Source: Hyphomicrobiales bacterium (lineage in GTDB: Bacteria; Pseudomonadota; Alphaproteobacteria; Rhizobiales; Xanthobacteraceae). From it: 35,287 bases of DNA. The stretch's first letter is position 1; the number at the start of each line of letters is the position of its first letter. The position numbers and the translations under genes were made by a program. The stretch covers positions 1 to 35,287 of the forward strand of contig JAGXQU010000094.1 of assembly GCA_018335895.1 (NCBI GenBank), written 5' to 3'. The notes beneath the pieces are model-generated. The model saw only the letters and a program-made list of their open reading frames with translations, made no database searches and was not told the origin of the DNA. Positions 25,284 through 33,494 of this stretch are shown here, one piece after another.

Positions 25284-26533
25284 TTTTTCGAGAAGCGCTC
25301 CGCCGCGAACGGCGCGGGATCGACGAACGTGGTCGCGCCGGTCATCATTTCCGCAAGAAGCCGGCCCGAAGCCGGACCCAGCGTCAGTCCGGAATGCCCG
25401 TGGCCGTAGTCGAGCCAGAGGCCTTTCTGCCCCGGCGCGCGGCCGATGACGGGACGCGAGTCCCAGAAGCACGGGCGCGCGCCCAGCCAAGGCTTCGGCT
25501 CCAACGGCTCGCCCAATGGAAACAGGTTCTTCGCATAAGGCATCAACCGGTCGATCTGTACCGGCGTCGGGGGCGCGTCACGGTGTGCGAATTCGGCGCC
25601 TGTGGTGAGGCGGATGCCCTGCTCCATCGGCCCGAGAATGAATCCGACTTCCGCATCGAGCACGGGCCTTGTCAGCGACGCGTTTCCTTTCGCGCTGAAG
25701 TGCCAGTGATAGCCGCGCTTTACGGCGAGCGGCAGATCGACCCCGAGCGGCTCCAACACATCCGGCGCCCATGGGCCGAGCGCAGCCACCACTTCTTCGG
25801 CATGCGCTTCCCCGTCTTCGGTGGTGACGGACCAGCCGCCGTTCGCACGCTTCAAGGTCTTCGCGTCACCCTTCGCATTCTCTCCGCCGATCGAAAGATA
25901 ATGCGCATTGAACGCGCGCGAGACGGCAAGCGGATTGGAATAGCTCGCGGCCTTCGGCCAGAGCACACCGTGTTTGAACACCGGAGCGAGCGAGGGCTCC
26001 AGCGCGACCGACTGCTCGACCGAAAGCTTCTCGTAGGGAATGCCGTACTCGTCCGCGAGCGCGAACTCGGCGGCCATTTTCTCCAGTGCATTCTCGGAAC
26101 GATAGACGCGAAGCCAGCCGGTATGACGCAGATAGCGTTGCGCGCCCGCGGCTTCGACGAGCGCCTCGTGTTCCGATAACGCATTCTCGAACAGCGGGCG
26201 CATCACGCGGGCAGTCTGCTCTAGTCCTTCGGGCGTGGTCTCCTTGCGCACGTTCCAGAGCCAGCGCGCGATCCGCGGCAAAAACCCCGCGTGATAATTC
26301 GCTTCCGTCGCGAGCTTGAGGACAACACGGGTGAGCGCGCGAATGTTGCGGGGAAACGGATAGGGAAAAAGCGTATTGCCCTCGATAATCCCGGCATTGC
26401 CGTACGATGTGCCCTCGCCGGGGCCCTGCCGGTCGACGAGCAGCGTCGAGACGCCCCGCTTCTGAAGATGAAGCGCCGCCGAGATGCCGACGATGCCGGC
26501 GCCAAGAACGATAACATTTTTCTTTCTAGTCAT
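25280..26533 (-). CDS. FAD-dependent oxidoreductase, D-amino-acid dehydrogenase-like
   Basis: A 417-residue DAO-family flavoenzyme, most like the small subunit of D-amino-acid dehydrogenase (DadA), which deaminates D-amino acids to keto acids and passes electrons to the respiratory chain. The FAD-binding N-terminus is VIVLGAGIVGISAALHLQKR with GxGxxG at 11-16, then DRQGPGEGTSYGNAGIIEGN. The C-terminal FAD block is KPWLGARPCFWDSRPVIGRA and LWLDYGHGHSGLTLGPASGR. A membrane anchor is not evident. Other DAO-family amine oxidases are possible. Its 3' end overlaps that of the P1 peptidase gene by 4 bases. Confidence 0.85.
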   Translation of the reverse strand: MTRKKNVIVLGAGIVGISAALHLQKRGVSTLLVDRQGPGEGTSYGNAGIIEGNTLFPYPFPRNIRALTRVVLKLATEANYHAGFLPRIARWLWNVRKETTPEGLEQTARVMRPLFENALSEHEALVEAAGAQRYLRHTGWLRVYRSENALEKMAAEFALADEYGIPYEKLSVEQSVALEPSLAPVFKHGVLWPKAASYSNPLAVSRAFNAHYLSIGGENAKGDAKTLKRANGGWSVTTEDGEAHAEEVVAALGPWAPDVLEPLGVDLPLAVKRGYHWHFSAKGNASLTRPVLDAEVGFILGPMEQGIRLTTGAEFAHRDAPPTPVQIDRLMPYAKNLFPLGEPLEPKPWLGARPCFWDSRPVIGRAPGQKGLWLDYGHGHSGLTLGPASGRLLAEMMTGATTFVDPAPFAAERFSKN

Positions 26534-26683
26534 AGTGTATTTCTATTATAGCTGCGCAGCCCTTTCCAGCCAAGGGCTTAGCTATGCACAAGCAAATCCT
26601 TGAGACGGAGGCTAAACTACCGCCGGAATGAGAGTTCTTTACGCCGGAAGCCGACAGTCCGGAAGGAAAGCGTCCGGAAGAAT

Positions 26684-27643
26684 ATGGGACTGAAAAGCAG
26701 TTTCGAAGCGCTCGGCCGGCAGGGTACCCGAATCGCAGCCGCTAGCGTGATTGTAGGGGTCGTGATCCCTCCGCTCGCGGCGGCATTCAAGCTCCTCTTC
26801 ACGGCTGCGATATTCCTGCTCCTCGTTTTCGCTTTCCTGCGTGTCGATCCGGCGGAGTTACAGGCCCGCTTCAGGTCGCCCCTGCTCGTTGCGATTGCCT
26901 GCATCGGCTTCATGGTCGTGATCCCGCTCGCCTTCGGCCTCGCGCTGCCTCACACCGGCATTGACAGGCTGGGTCCCGGCGTCGCGCTAGGGCTGATGAT
27001 GTACCTCGCAGCACCCCCGATCATGTCGTCGGCGGCATTCGCGGCAATGCTGCGCCTCGATACCGCGCTGACACTCGCGACCCTGATCGTCTGCACCGCC
27101 GTCACGCCGCTGCTCGCGCCGCTTATCGTTTCATATTTCGCCGGCGAGGCACTCAAACTCGACGTCGTTCAGCTCGTAATCAGACTTCTTGCCATCCTCG
27201 GCGGCGCCTTCGCCACGGCAAGTCTCCTGCGTTGGTGGCTCGGCAACGAGCGGATTGCAGCCGCCAAAGGCGCGATCGACGGCATCAACGCGTTGCTGCT
27301 GTTCCTGTTCGGCGTTGCCGCGATGGATGGCGTGACCGCGCGGGCCTTCAAGGAGCCGCTGCTGGTCGCCGGGCTGTCCCTGCTCGCTTTCGCGATCGCG
27401 ATCGGTCTCTATGTCGTGACGACGCTGATGTTCTGGCGGCAGGACCTGAAGCAATCGCTGGCGCTCGGGTTTTCCTCGGCCCACCGCAACATGGGCGTGA
27501 TGGTCGCTGCCGCAGGCAGCGGCCTTCCCGAACTGACCTGGATATACTTCGCAGTCGCGCAGTTTCCGATCTACCTCCTGCCCGCGCTCGCCGCGCCCGT
27601 TGTTCACCGCCTCGTGGAGCGGCGGTTGCCCCCCGGCAAATAG
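26684..27643 (+). CDS. Bile acid:sodium symporter family-like transporter
   Basis: A 319-residue membrane protein with about nine to ten hydrophobic segments, for example VIVGVVIPPLAAAFKLLFTA, LVAIACIGFMVVIPLAFGLA and LVAGLSLLAFAIAIGLYVVT. The segment LGFSSAHRNMGVMVAAAGSG resembles the conserved GxxxRN region of the BASS (bile acid:sodium symporter) superfamily, whose bacterial members carry organic anions or other small molecules; substrate unknown. The ATG at 26684 is chosen because CCGGAAGA precedes it and membrane sequence follows; the frame open upstream to 26600 is arginine-rich and unlikely. It is followed 33 bases later by rpe, so co-transcription is possible. Confidence 0.7.
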   Translation: MGLKSSFEALGRQGTRIAAASVIVGVVIPPLAAAFKLLFTAAIFLLLVFAFLRVDPAELQARFRSPLLVAIACIGFMVVIPLAFGLALPHTGIDRLGPGVALGLMMYLAAPPIMSSAAFAAMLRLDTALTLATLIVCTAVTPLLAPLIVSYFAGEALKLDVVQLVIRLLAILGGAFATASLLRWWLGNERIAAAKGAIDGINALLLFLFGVAAMDGVTARAFKEPLLVAGLSLLAFAIAIGLYVVTTLMFWRQDLKQSLALGFSSAHRNMGVMVAAAGSGLPELTWIYFAVAQFPIYLLPALAAPVVHRLVERRLPPGK

Positions 27644-27676
27644 CCGTGGTACGGCCTGCGCTTGGAGCAGTTCGAG

Positions 27677-28354
27677 ATGCCGACTCGCCCCCTTCTGATT
27701 GCACCTTCTATTCTCGCCGCCGACTTCGCGAAGCTCGGCGACGAAGTGCGCGCCGCCGATCTGGCCGGCGCCGACTGGATCCATGTCGATGTGATGGACG
27801 GGCACTTCGTGCCGAACATCTCGCTCGGTCCCGCCATCGTGAAGGCGATCCGCCCGCACACGAAGAAAATCCTCGACGTGCATCTGATGATCGCGCCCGC
27901 CGACCCCTATCTGGCGGCATTCGCGGAAGCCGGCGCCGACATCATCACAATTCACCCCGAAGCGGGGCCGCATCTCGAGCGTTCGCTCTCGGTGATCCGC
28001 GATCTCGGCAAGAAGGCGGGCGTAGCGCTCAATCCCTCGACCCCGGAAAGCGCCATCGAATACGTGCTCGACAAGGTCGATCTCATTCTTGCGATGAGCG
28101 TCAACCCCGGCTTCGGCGGCCAGAGCTACATTCCCGCCGCCACCGCGAAGATCGCGAAGCTCCGCAACATGATCGGCGACCGGCCGATCGATCTTGAAGT
28201 CGATGGCGGCATCACCGCCGAGACGGCGCCGTTCGCCGCCAATGCAGGCGCAAACGTGCTGGTTGCAGGCTCCGCCGTCTACAAAGGCGGGCCGCAGCAA
28301 TACAAGAAGAACATCGAAGCGATCCGGGCCGCACAACCGCGCGCCGCTGCATGA
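27677..28354 (+). CDS. rpe: Ribulose-phosphate 3-epimerase
   Basis: Rpe interconverts ribulose 5-phosphate and xylulose 5-phosphate in the pentose phosphate and Calvin cycles. The 225-residue TIM barrel shows all signatures: [36 protein letters not shown] (His36, Asp38, metal/catalytic), [14 protein letters not shown] (His69), [13 protein letters not shown] and [15 protein letters not shown] (Asp176). The ATG at 27677 is used; a TTG five codons upstream is the other in-frame option. It lies 7 bases before purB on the same strand. Confidence 0.96.
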   Translation: MPTRPLLIAPSILAADFAKLGDEVRAADLAGADWIHVDVMDGHFVPNISLGPAIVKAIRPHTKKILDVHLMIAPADPYLAAFAEAGADIITIHPEAGPHLERSLSVIRDLGKKAGVALNPSTPESAIEYVLDKVDLILAMSVNPGFGGQSYIPAATAKIAKLRNMIGDRPIDLEVDGGITAETAPFAANAGANVLVAGSAVYKGGPQQYKKNIEAIRAAQPRAAA

Positions 28355-28361
28355 GAGTACA

Positions 28362-29669
28362 ATGATCCCGCGCTACAGCCGCCCGGAGGCGGTGCAAATC
28401 TGGTCGCCTGAAACCCGCTTTAGGATCTGGTTCGAGATCGAAGCGCACGCCGCCGACAAGATGGCGGAGCTTGGCGTCATCCCGAAGGATGCCGCGAAGA
28501 CGATCTGGGCCAAGGGCAAGGACGCGAAGTTCGACATCGCGCGCATCGACGAGATCGAGCGCGAAGTGAAGCACGACGTGATTGCCTTCCTGACGCATCT
28601 CGCGGAGATCGTGGGTCCGGAGGCGCGCTTCGTGCATCTCGGCCTCACTTCATCGGACGTGCTCGACACCTGCTTCAACGTGCAGCTCGTGCGCTCGGCC
28701 GATCTCCTGCTCGCCGGTCTCGACAAGGTGCTTGCCGCGCTGAAGAAACGCGCCTTCGAACACAAAAACACCGTCTGCGTCGGCCGCTCGCACGGCATTC
28801 ACGCGGAGCCCACCACCTTCGGCCTCAAGATGGCCGAAGCCTATGCCGAGTTCTCACGCAACAAGGAGCGTCTGCTCCGTGCGAGGGAAGAAGTCTCAAC
28901 CGCAGCCCTTTCCGGCGCGGTCGGCACCTTCGCCAACATCGACCCGAAGGTCGAAGCCTATGTCGCCGAGAAGATGGGCCTGAAGGTCGAGCCGGTCTCG
29001 ACCCAGATCATTCCGCGCGACCGTCACGCGATGTTCTTTGCGACCCTCGGCGTGATCGCTTCTTCGATGGAGCGGATCGCCGTCGAAATCAGACATCTGC
29101 AGCGCACCGAAGTGAAGGAAGCGGAAGAATATTTCTCGCCGGGCCAGAAGGGCTCCTCGGCCATGCCGCACAAGCGCAACCCGGTGCTTTCCGAGAATCT
29201 CACCGGCCTTGCGCGCATGGTTCGCGCTTATGCGATCCCGGCGATGGAGAACGTGGCGCTCTGGCATGAGCGCGATATCTCGCACTCGTCGGTCGAGCGC
29301 ATGATCGGCCCGGACGCGACCATCACGCTCGACTTCGCGCTTAACCGTCTCGCCGGACTGATCGAGCAGCTTGTGGTCTATCCGGAAAACATGAAGCGCA
29401 ATCTCGAGATGTTCGGCGGTCTCGTACACTCCGAGCGGGTGCTGCTCGCGCTCGCGCGCAAAGGTATGGCCCGTGAAGACGCCTACCGCCTCGTGCAGCG
29501 CAACGCGATGAAGACCTGGGATGCCGGTGCCGACTTCCAGCAATCGCTTAAAGCCGATGCGGACGTCGCAAAGCTCCTGAGTGCGGCGGATATCGACGCC
29601 TGCTTCGATCTCGGCCATCACCTCGCAAACGTCGATGTGATCTTCGCGCGCGTCTTCGGCAAAGCCTGA
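28362..29669 (+). CDS. purB: Adenylosuccinate lyase
   Basis: PurB (435 residues) acts twice in purine synthesis, splitting fumarate from SAICAR and from adenylosuccinate. Superfamily signature GSSAMPHKRNP is at 264-274, and the catalytic region is VHLGLTSSDVLDTC (91-104) with GRSHGIHAEPTTFGLK (141-156). The N-terminus MIPRYSRPEAVQIWSPETRF is that of PurB. The longer open frame upstream is inside rpe and is rejected. It is separated from the purC-S-Q-L block by two minus-strand genes but belongs to the same pathway. Confidence 0.97.
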   Translation: MIPRYSRPEAVQIWSPETRFRIWFEIEAHAADKMAELGVIPKDAAKTIWAKGKDAKFDIARIDEIEREVKHDVIAFLTHLAEIVGPEARFVHLGLTSSDVLDTCFNVQLVRSADLLLAGLDKVLAALKKRAFEHKNTVCVGRSHGIHAEPTTFGLKMAEAYAEFSRNKERLLRAREEVSTAALSGAVGTFANIDPKVEAYVAEKMGLKVEPVSTQIIPRDRHAMFFATLGVIASSMERIAVEIRHLQRTEVKEAEEYFSPGQKGSSAMPHKRNPVLSENLTGLARMVRAYAIPAMENVALWHERDISHSSVERMIGPDATITLDFALNRLAGLIEQLVVYPENMKRNLEMFGGLVHSERVLLALARKGMAREDAYRLVQRNAMKTWDAGADFQQSLKADADVAKLLSAADIDACFDLGHHLANVDVIFARVFGKA

Positions 29670-29680
29670 CGCAAAATAAT

Positions 29681-29704
29681 AAGGGCGGCTCGAAAGCCGC
29701 CCTT
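29681..29704. terminator. Bidirectional terminator between purB and the Q-rich gene
   Basis: AAGGGCGGCT (29681-29690) pairs perfectly with AGCCGCCCTT (29695-29704) around a CGAA loop, 11 bases after the purB stop. T-rich sequence flanks it on the right for the plus strand and on the complementary side for the minus-strand gene ending at 29709. Confidence 0.8.
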
Positions 29705-29708
29705 GTTC

Positions 29709-30923
29709 TTAGTTGTCCTGTTTCTTCTTCTGCTCGGCAGGCGGCGCCTTCTTCTGCTGAGGCTGAACGCTTCGCTGCTGCTGCTGCTGAATTTGCGGCG
29801 GCGGAGCCTTCTGTTGCGGCTGCACGTTGCGCTGCTGCATCTGCGGCGGCGGGCCCTTCGGCTGCTGGTTCTGCTGCTGCATCTGCGGCTGCACATTGCG
29901 TTGCTGCATTTGCGGCGGCGGACCCTTGGGCTGCTGGTTCTGCTGCTGGAACTGCGGCGGCGCGCCCGTACCTTTCTGCTGCCAGTTCTTCTGCTGCTGG
30001 TTCTGTTGCTGGTTCTGCTGAATCTGCGGCTGAACCTTCTGCTGTTGCTGCAACTGCGGCGGCGTGCCGGTGCCTTTCTGCTGCCAGTTCTTCTGCTGCT
30101 GATTCTGCTGAATCTGCGGCTGTACGTTCTTCTGCTGCTCGACCGGCGGCGTACCCTTCTGCGGCAGCGACTTCTGCTGCAGGTTTTGCTGCTGCTGCAG
30201 ATTCTTCTGCTGTTGGATCTGCGGCGGCGTGCCCGTGCCCTTCTGCTGCCAGTTCTTCTGCTGCGGGTTCTGGATCTGCGGCTGAACCGTCTGCTGCCGT
30301 GTGATCTGATTCTGGTCGCGCAGCCGCTGGCGCAAGAGGTCGCGGTTGTTGTTGTTGCGAAGCGCGCGGGACTCCGCACGGTTGTGTGTGACCGCCTGCG
30401 AGATGGCGCGGTTGTGGCCGGCCGCCGCCGAGTTCTGCGGATTGTGGAAGCTGATGCCGGAGACCGCGCGGCTATGCCGGCGAGCCTGCGACTCCGCGCG
30501 CGAGTGCACGACCGCCCTAGAATTGTAACGGCCGTGGAAGCCGCCATAGTAGCGGAAGCCAAAGGTCGGCCCGTACATATAATTGAGCGTGTCGTCGTAA
30601 TAGTAGCCTTGGAAGACCCTGACGTAAGGCGGCGGCGGAGCGGGACCGAACACCTGCGGCGGGTAATACTGCCCTTCGCCGAGGCCGATCACCTCGCGAT
30701 TCATAAAGCCCTGAAACTCTTCCCAGGTGACTTCGCACCACAGATCGTCGCAGCGCTGCACATCGACGACCGTACCTTCCGGCACGACGACCTGCACCGG
30801 ATACTCGATACCCGGGCCCCAGCGCAGATTGACATTGGCAGGCAATACGATCGGTGCCGCGGATGCGGCTGTCGCGGTAAGGAAAAATGCAGCGGCTGCA
30901 AGAACCGTGCGTTTCGTAAACAT
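29709..30923 (-). CDS. Secreted SH3-domain protein with decapeptide and Gln-rich repeats
   Basis: A 404-residue exported protein of unknown role. Residues 1-22 are a signal peptide (MFTKRTVLAAAAFFLTATAA then SA). Residues 24-80 form a bacterial SH3-like domain (ANVNLRWGPGIEYPVQVVVP, then CDDLWCEVTWEEFQGFMNRE), usually linked to cell-wall or peptide binding. Residues 85-135 are rich in Tyr, Gly and Pro. Residues 140-189 are five 10-residue repeats that start with His. From about 200 to the end the chain is Gln/Pro/Lys-rich, with three copies of QQKNWQQKGTG and a 23-residue tandem repeat. GTT/CAG-type low-complexity DNA explains the antisense open frame. It ends at a shared terminator. Confidence 0.82.
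   Translation of the reverse strand: MFTKRTVLAAAAFFLTATAASAAPIVLPANVNLRWGPGIEYPVQVVVPEGTVVDVQRCDDLWCEVTWEEFQGFMNREVIGLGEGQYYPPQVFGPAPPPPYVRVFQGYYYDDTLNYMYGPTFGFRYYGGFHGRYNSRAVVHSRAESQARRHSRAVSGISFHNPQNSAAAGHNRAISQAVTHNRAESRALRNNNNRDLLRQRLRDQNQITRQQTVQPQIQNPQQKNWQQKGTGTPPQIQQQKNLQQQQNLQQKSLPQKGTPPVEQQKNVQPQIQQNQQQKNWQQKGTGTPPQLQQQQKVQPQIQQNQQQNQQQKNWQQKGTGAPPQFQQQNQQPKGPPPQMQQRNVQPQMQQQNQQPKGPPPQMQQRNVQPQQKAPPPQIQQQQQRSVQPQQKKAPPAEQKKKQDN
29811..29948. repeat. 69-bp tandem duplication inside the Q-rich gene
   Basis: Positions 29811-29879 and 29880-29948 are two adjacent 69-base units that match at about 60 positions. They encode residues 326-348 and 349-371 of the Q-rich protein, both containing QQPKGPPPQMQQRNVQPQ. 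The mismatches are mostly silent, so the protein copies are nearly identical. Confidence 0.85.
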
Positions 30924-30941
30924 CGGCGTTCCTCTCTCAGG

Positions 30942-31009
30942 CGCGAATTCACGCCATCATCGAACGTCGAATATAGTTCTTCTGTTCCGGTTTTACTCGT
31001 GAATTCGCG
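30942..31009. repeat. Separated 12-bp inverted repeat upstream of the Q-rich gene
   Basis: CGCGAATTCACG (30942-30953) and CGTGAATTCGCG (30998-31009) are perfect reverse complements 44 bases apart. The first is 18 bases upstream of the start of the minus-strand SH3/Q-rich gene. They may be two operator half-sites or pair in the mRNA leader. Confidence 0.45.
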
Positions 31010-31080
31010 GCAACCTAGGTGAACGGTTATTCAGCACGAACGCAGCCCGTTCGCGCGGATTCTGCCGAGCCGGCTGATGT

Positions 31081-31407
31081 TTACTTGCCCGCCTTGATTT
31101 CGGCGGCGGCCTCGACCAGCAGCGTGTCCATCTTCGCGCGGATGTCGGCGTCGGAAATGCCCTGCTTGCCCTTGGCGTCGAGATCGCCGCGCACCTTGCG
31201 GAAAACGTCGTCGTCGCCGGCTTCTTCGAAGTCCGCCACGACGACGGATTTTGCGTAGGCTTCGGCCTCCGCGCCGGTCAAACCGATTTGGTCCGCGACC
31301 CATGCGCCGAGCTTGCGGTTACGGCGCGCGGTCGCCTTGAACTTCTGCTCCTCGTCGAGCGCAAACTTCTTTTCGAAGGCTTCTTCACGCTTGTCGAAAG
31401 TGCTCAT
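31081..31407 (-). CDS. ATP synthase zeta subunit (DUF1476)
   Basis: A 108-residue protein matching the DUF1476 family, which includes the zeta subunit that inhibits ATP hydrolysis by the F1 part of alphaproteobacterial ATP synthase. It starts MSTFDKREEAFEKKFALDEE, followed by QKFKATARRNRKLGAWVADQ and IGLTGAEAEAYAKSVVVADF; the N-terminal segment is the inhibitory region in characterised members. It is acidic and helical. The ATG at 31407 gives the family N-terminus and has GGGAG upstream; a longer in-frame start 19 codons upstream is less likely. It is not linked to an atp operon but lies upstream of and divergent from purC, an arrangement I recall in related genomes. Confidence 0.9.
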   Translation of the reverse strand: MSTFDKREEAFEKKFALDEEQKFKATARRNRKLGAWVADQIGLTGAEAEAYAKSVVVADFEEAGDDDVFRKVRGDLDAKGKQGISDADIRAKMDTLLVEAAAEIKAGK

Positions 31408-31679
31408 CGGCCGCCGTTGCTCCCGAATTCCCTGAATGCCGCCGTTGAATATAGGCCGCCCCACCCTATTTCAACTGCGGCAATCGGCCATGCGAAAGCC
31501 TACGGATCGGAGGCTATTTGTGTTGGCGAAACCGATCAGATAGGGTCGAAACGAGCAGGAAAGACGGGCGGAGTCGTCCGCTTGAGGCTCCAGAAAACCC
31601 GGTTTTCCAGACGATTCTAGCCAGCGTACGCCCGGAGTTCCGGTTCGAAATGGATTTTTTGAAGCCACGGTACACACGC

Positions 31680-32447
31680 ATGAGCCGCCGCCGCCGCATC
31701 TATGAAGGCAAGGCCAAGGACCTTTTTGAAGGCCCCGAGCCCGGAACGCTGGTCCAGTATTTCAAGGACGACGCCACCGCATTCAACGCAAAGAAACACG
31801 AGATCGTCGACGGCAAAGGCGTACTCAACAACCGCATCTCGGAATTCGTATTCCAGAAGCTGAACGAGATCGGCGTGCCCACGCACTTCGTGCGCCGCCT
31901 CAACATGCGCGAGCAACTGATACGCGAGGTCGAGATCATCCCGCTCGAAGTCGTGGTGCGCAACGTTGCCGCCGGCTCGCTCGCAACCCGCCTCGGTCTC
32001 GAGGAAGGCATGCAGCTGCCGCGCTCGATCATCGAGTTTTACTACAAGAGCGACAAGCTCAACGACCCGATGGTTTCCGAAGAGCACATCACCGCCTTTG
32101 GCTGGGCCACGACGCAGGAAATCGACGACGTGATCGCACTCGCGATCCGTGTGAACGATTTCCTCTCGGGCCTCTTCCTCGGCGTCGGCATCCGGCTCGT
32201 AGACTTCAAGATGGAGTGCGGAAGGCTCTGGGATAACGACATGGTCCGCATCGTCGTCGCCGACGAGATCAGCCCGGATAGCTGCCGTCTTTGGGACATC
32301 AAGACCTCGGACAAGCTCGACAAGGACCGCTTCCGCCGCGATATGGGCGGGCTGATCGAGGCCTATACCGAAGTCGCACGTCGGCTTGGCATCATCTCGG
32401 AGAACGAGCCGCCGCAGGGCACCGGCCCCGTGCTGGTGAAAAGCTGA
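31680..32447 (+). CDS. purC: Phosphoribosylaminoimidazole-succinocarboxamide synthase
   Basis: PurC (255 residues) joins aspartate to CAIR with ATP to make SAICAR in purine synthesis. The sequence is family-typical from [20 protein letters not shown], through [40 protein letters not shown] and [14 protein letters not shown] to [16 protein letters not shown] and [19 protein letters not shown]. The ATG at 31680 matches PurC N-termini; in-frame starts upstream (31650 or 31518) would add unrelated sequence. It begins the purC-purS-purQ-purL unit; its product is the substrate of PurB encoded nearby. Confidence 0.97.
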   Translation: MSRRRRIYEGKAKDLFEGPEPGTLVQYFKDDATAFNAKKHEIVDGKGVLNNRISEFVFQKLNEIGVPTHFVRRLNMREQLIREVEIIPLEVVVRNVAAGSLATRLGLEEGMQLPRSIIEFYYKSDKLNDPMVSEEHITAFGWATTQEIDDVIALAIRVNDFLSGLFLGVGIRLVDFKMECGRLWDNDMVRIVVADEISPDSCRLWDIKTSDKLDKDRFRRDMGGLIEAYTEVARRLGIISENEPPQGTGPVLVKS

Positions 32448-32490
32448 GGCAGTTGTCTGCTCGTGCCGTATTTCTGATGTGGATGTTTGG

Positions 32491-32516
32491 CGGGGGCGAT
32501 TGCCCCCGTCTGCTTT
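32491..32516 (+). terminator. Possible attenuator hairpin between purC and purS
   Basis: CGGGGGC (32491-32497) pairs with GCCCCCG (32502-32508) around GATT, followed by TCTGCTTTT. It sits in the 101-base purC-purS gap, 33 bases before purS. The T tract is short and interrupted, so partial termination or an mRNA-processing structure is more likely than full termination. Confidence 0.42.
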
Positions 32517-32548
32517 TGCGCTAAACGGTTCTGAAGAGAGGACTTGCT

Positions 32549-32791
32549 ATGAAAGCCCGCGTCACCGTCACCCTGAAGAACGGCGTGCTCGACCCGCAGG
32601 GCAAGGCCATCGAAGGCGCGCTGAAGTCGCTGGGCATCGAAGGCGTCGAAAGCGTCCGCCAGGGGAAAGTGTTCGAAATCGAACTCAAGGACGGAGATAA
32701 AGCGAAGGCCGAGGCCGCGCTGAAAGCCGCCGCCGACAAATTGCTCGCGAACACCGTCGTCGAGAATTATCGCGTCGAGGTGTTGAGCTAA
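32549..32791 (+). CDS. purS: Phosphoribosylformylglycinamidine synthase subunit PurS
   Basis: PurS is the small structural subunit (80 residues) of the three-part FGAM synthase PurS-PurQ-PurL. The sequence MKARVTVTLKNGVLDPQGKA, then LGIEGVESVRQGKVFEIEL and the end ENYRVEVLS is typical. GAGAGGA stands before the ATG. It is 4 bases upstream of purQ and links PurQ and the small PurL as an ammonia-channel bridge. Confidence 0.96.
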   Translation: MKARVTVTLKNGVLDPQGKAIEGALKSLGIEGVESVRQGKVFEIELKDGDKAKAEAALKAAADKLLANTVVENYRVEVLS

Positions 32792-32795
32792 GCCG

Positions 32796-33490
32796 ATGAA
32801 CGCCGCCGTCGTTCTCTTCCCCGGCTCCAATCGCGAAGGCGACGTTGCAAGCGCGATCAAGCGCATCTCGGGCAAGGCCGCGAATATCGTCTGGCACGCG
32901 GACAGCGAGCTGCCCGCGAACACCGATCTCGTCGTGCTGCCCGGCGGCTTCTCCTATGGCGACTACTTGCGTTGCGGGGCCATTGCCGCCCGCGCGCCGA
33001 TCATGAACGCGGTGCGCGCGCATGCGGAGCGCGGCGGGCTGGTGCTCGGCATCTGCAACGGCTTTCAGATTCTTTGCGAGTCCCAGCTGCTTCCCGGCGT
33101 GCTCCAGCGCAATGCGCAGCTTCGCTTCATGTGCAAGGAAGTCTACTTGCGCGTCGAGCGCTCCGACACGCCTTTTACGCGCCGCTACAACGCGGGCGAC
33201 ATCCTGAAAATTCCGGTCGCGCATGGCGAAGGCAACTACACGGCGGACGAGGAAACCATCAAGCGTCTGGAAGGCGATGGCCGCGTGCTATTCCGCTATG
33301 TCTCGCCCGAGGGCAAAACCGATCCGGCATGGAATTACAACGGCGCGACGAATGCGATCGCCGGCATCCTCTCCGAGAAGCTGAATGTGCTCGGCCTGAT
33401 GCCGCATCCCGAAAATCACGTCGATCCCGCGATCGGCCCCACGGATGGCCGCGGTCTGTTCGAAAGCATCAAGACCGTCCTGGAGGCGGC

Positions 33491-33494
<4 letters not shown>
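32796..33494 (+). CDS. purQ: Phosphoribosylformylglycinamidine synthase subunit PurQ
   Basis: PurQ (232 residues) is the class I glutamine amidotransferase subunit that releases ammonia for FGAM synthesis. The nucleophile is Cys87 in [13 protein letters not shown], and the catalytic pair is His204/Glu206 in [10 protein letters not shown]. The N-terminus has [19 protein letters not shown] and [18 protein letters not shown]. The stop overlaps the purL GTG start (GTGA, 33491-33494), so the two are translationally coupled. Confidence 0.97.

Noticed and set aside
26623-26679. Four CCGGAA hexamers upstream of the BASS-like transporter
   Set aside because: Spacing is uneven (21, 15, 15 bases), the last one is the likely ribosome binding site, and six bases is too short to claim an operator array.
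29740-30300. Regular repeats considered as a CRISPR array
   Set aside because: The repeats are in-frame coding repeats of a secreted protein with no unique spacers, and no cas genes are present.
29703-31022. 439-codon leucine-rich open frame on the plus strand
   Set aside because: It is the complement of the CAG/CTG-rich repeats encoding Gln on the minus strand. The minus-strand frame has a signal peptide and an SH3 domain.
31610-31680. GGTTCGAA resembling a tRNA T-loop upstream of purC
   Set aside because: No acceptor stem, anticodon arm or CCA-like end can be folded around it.
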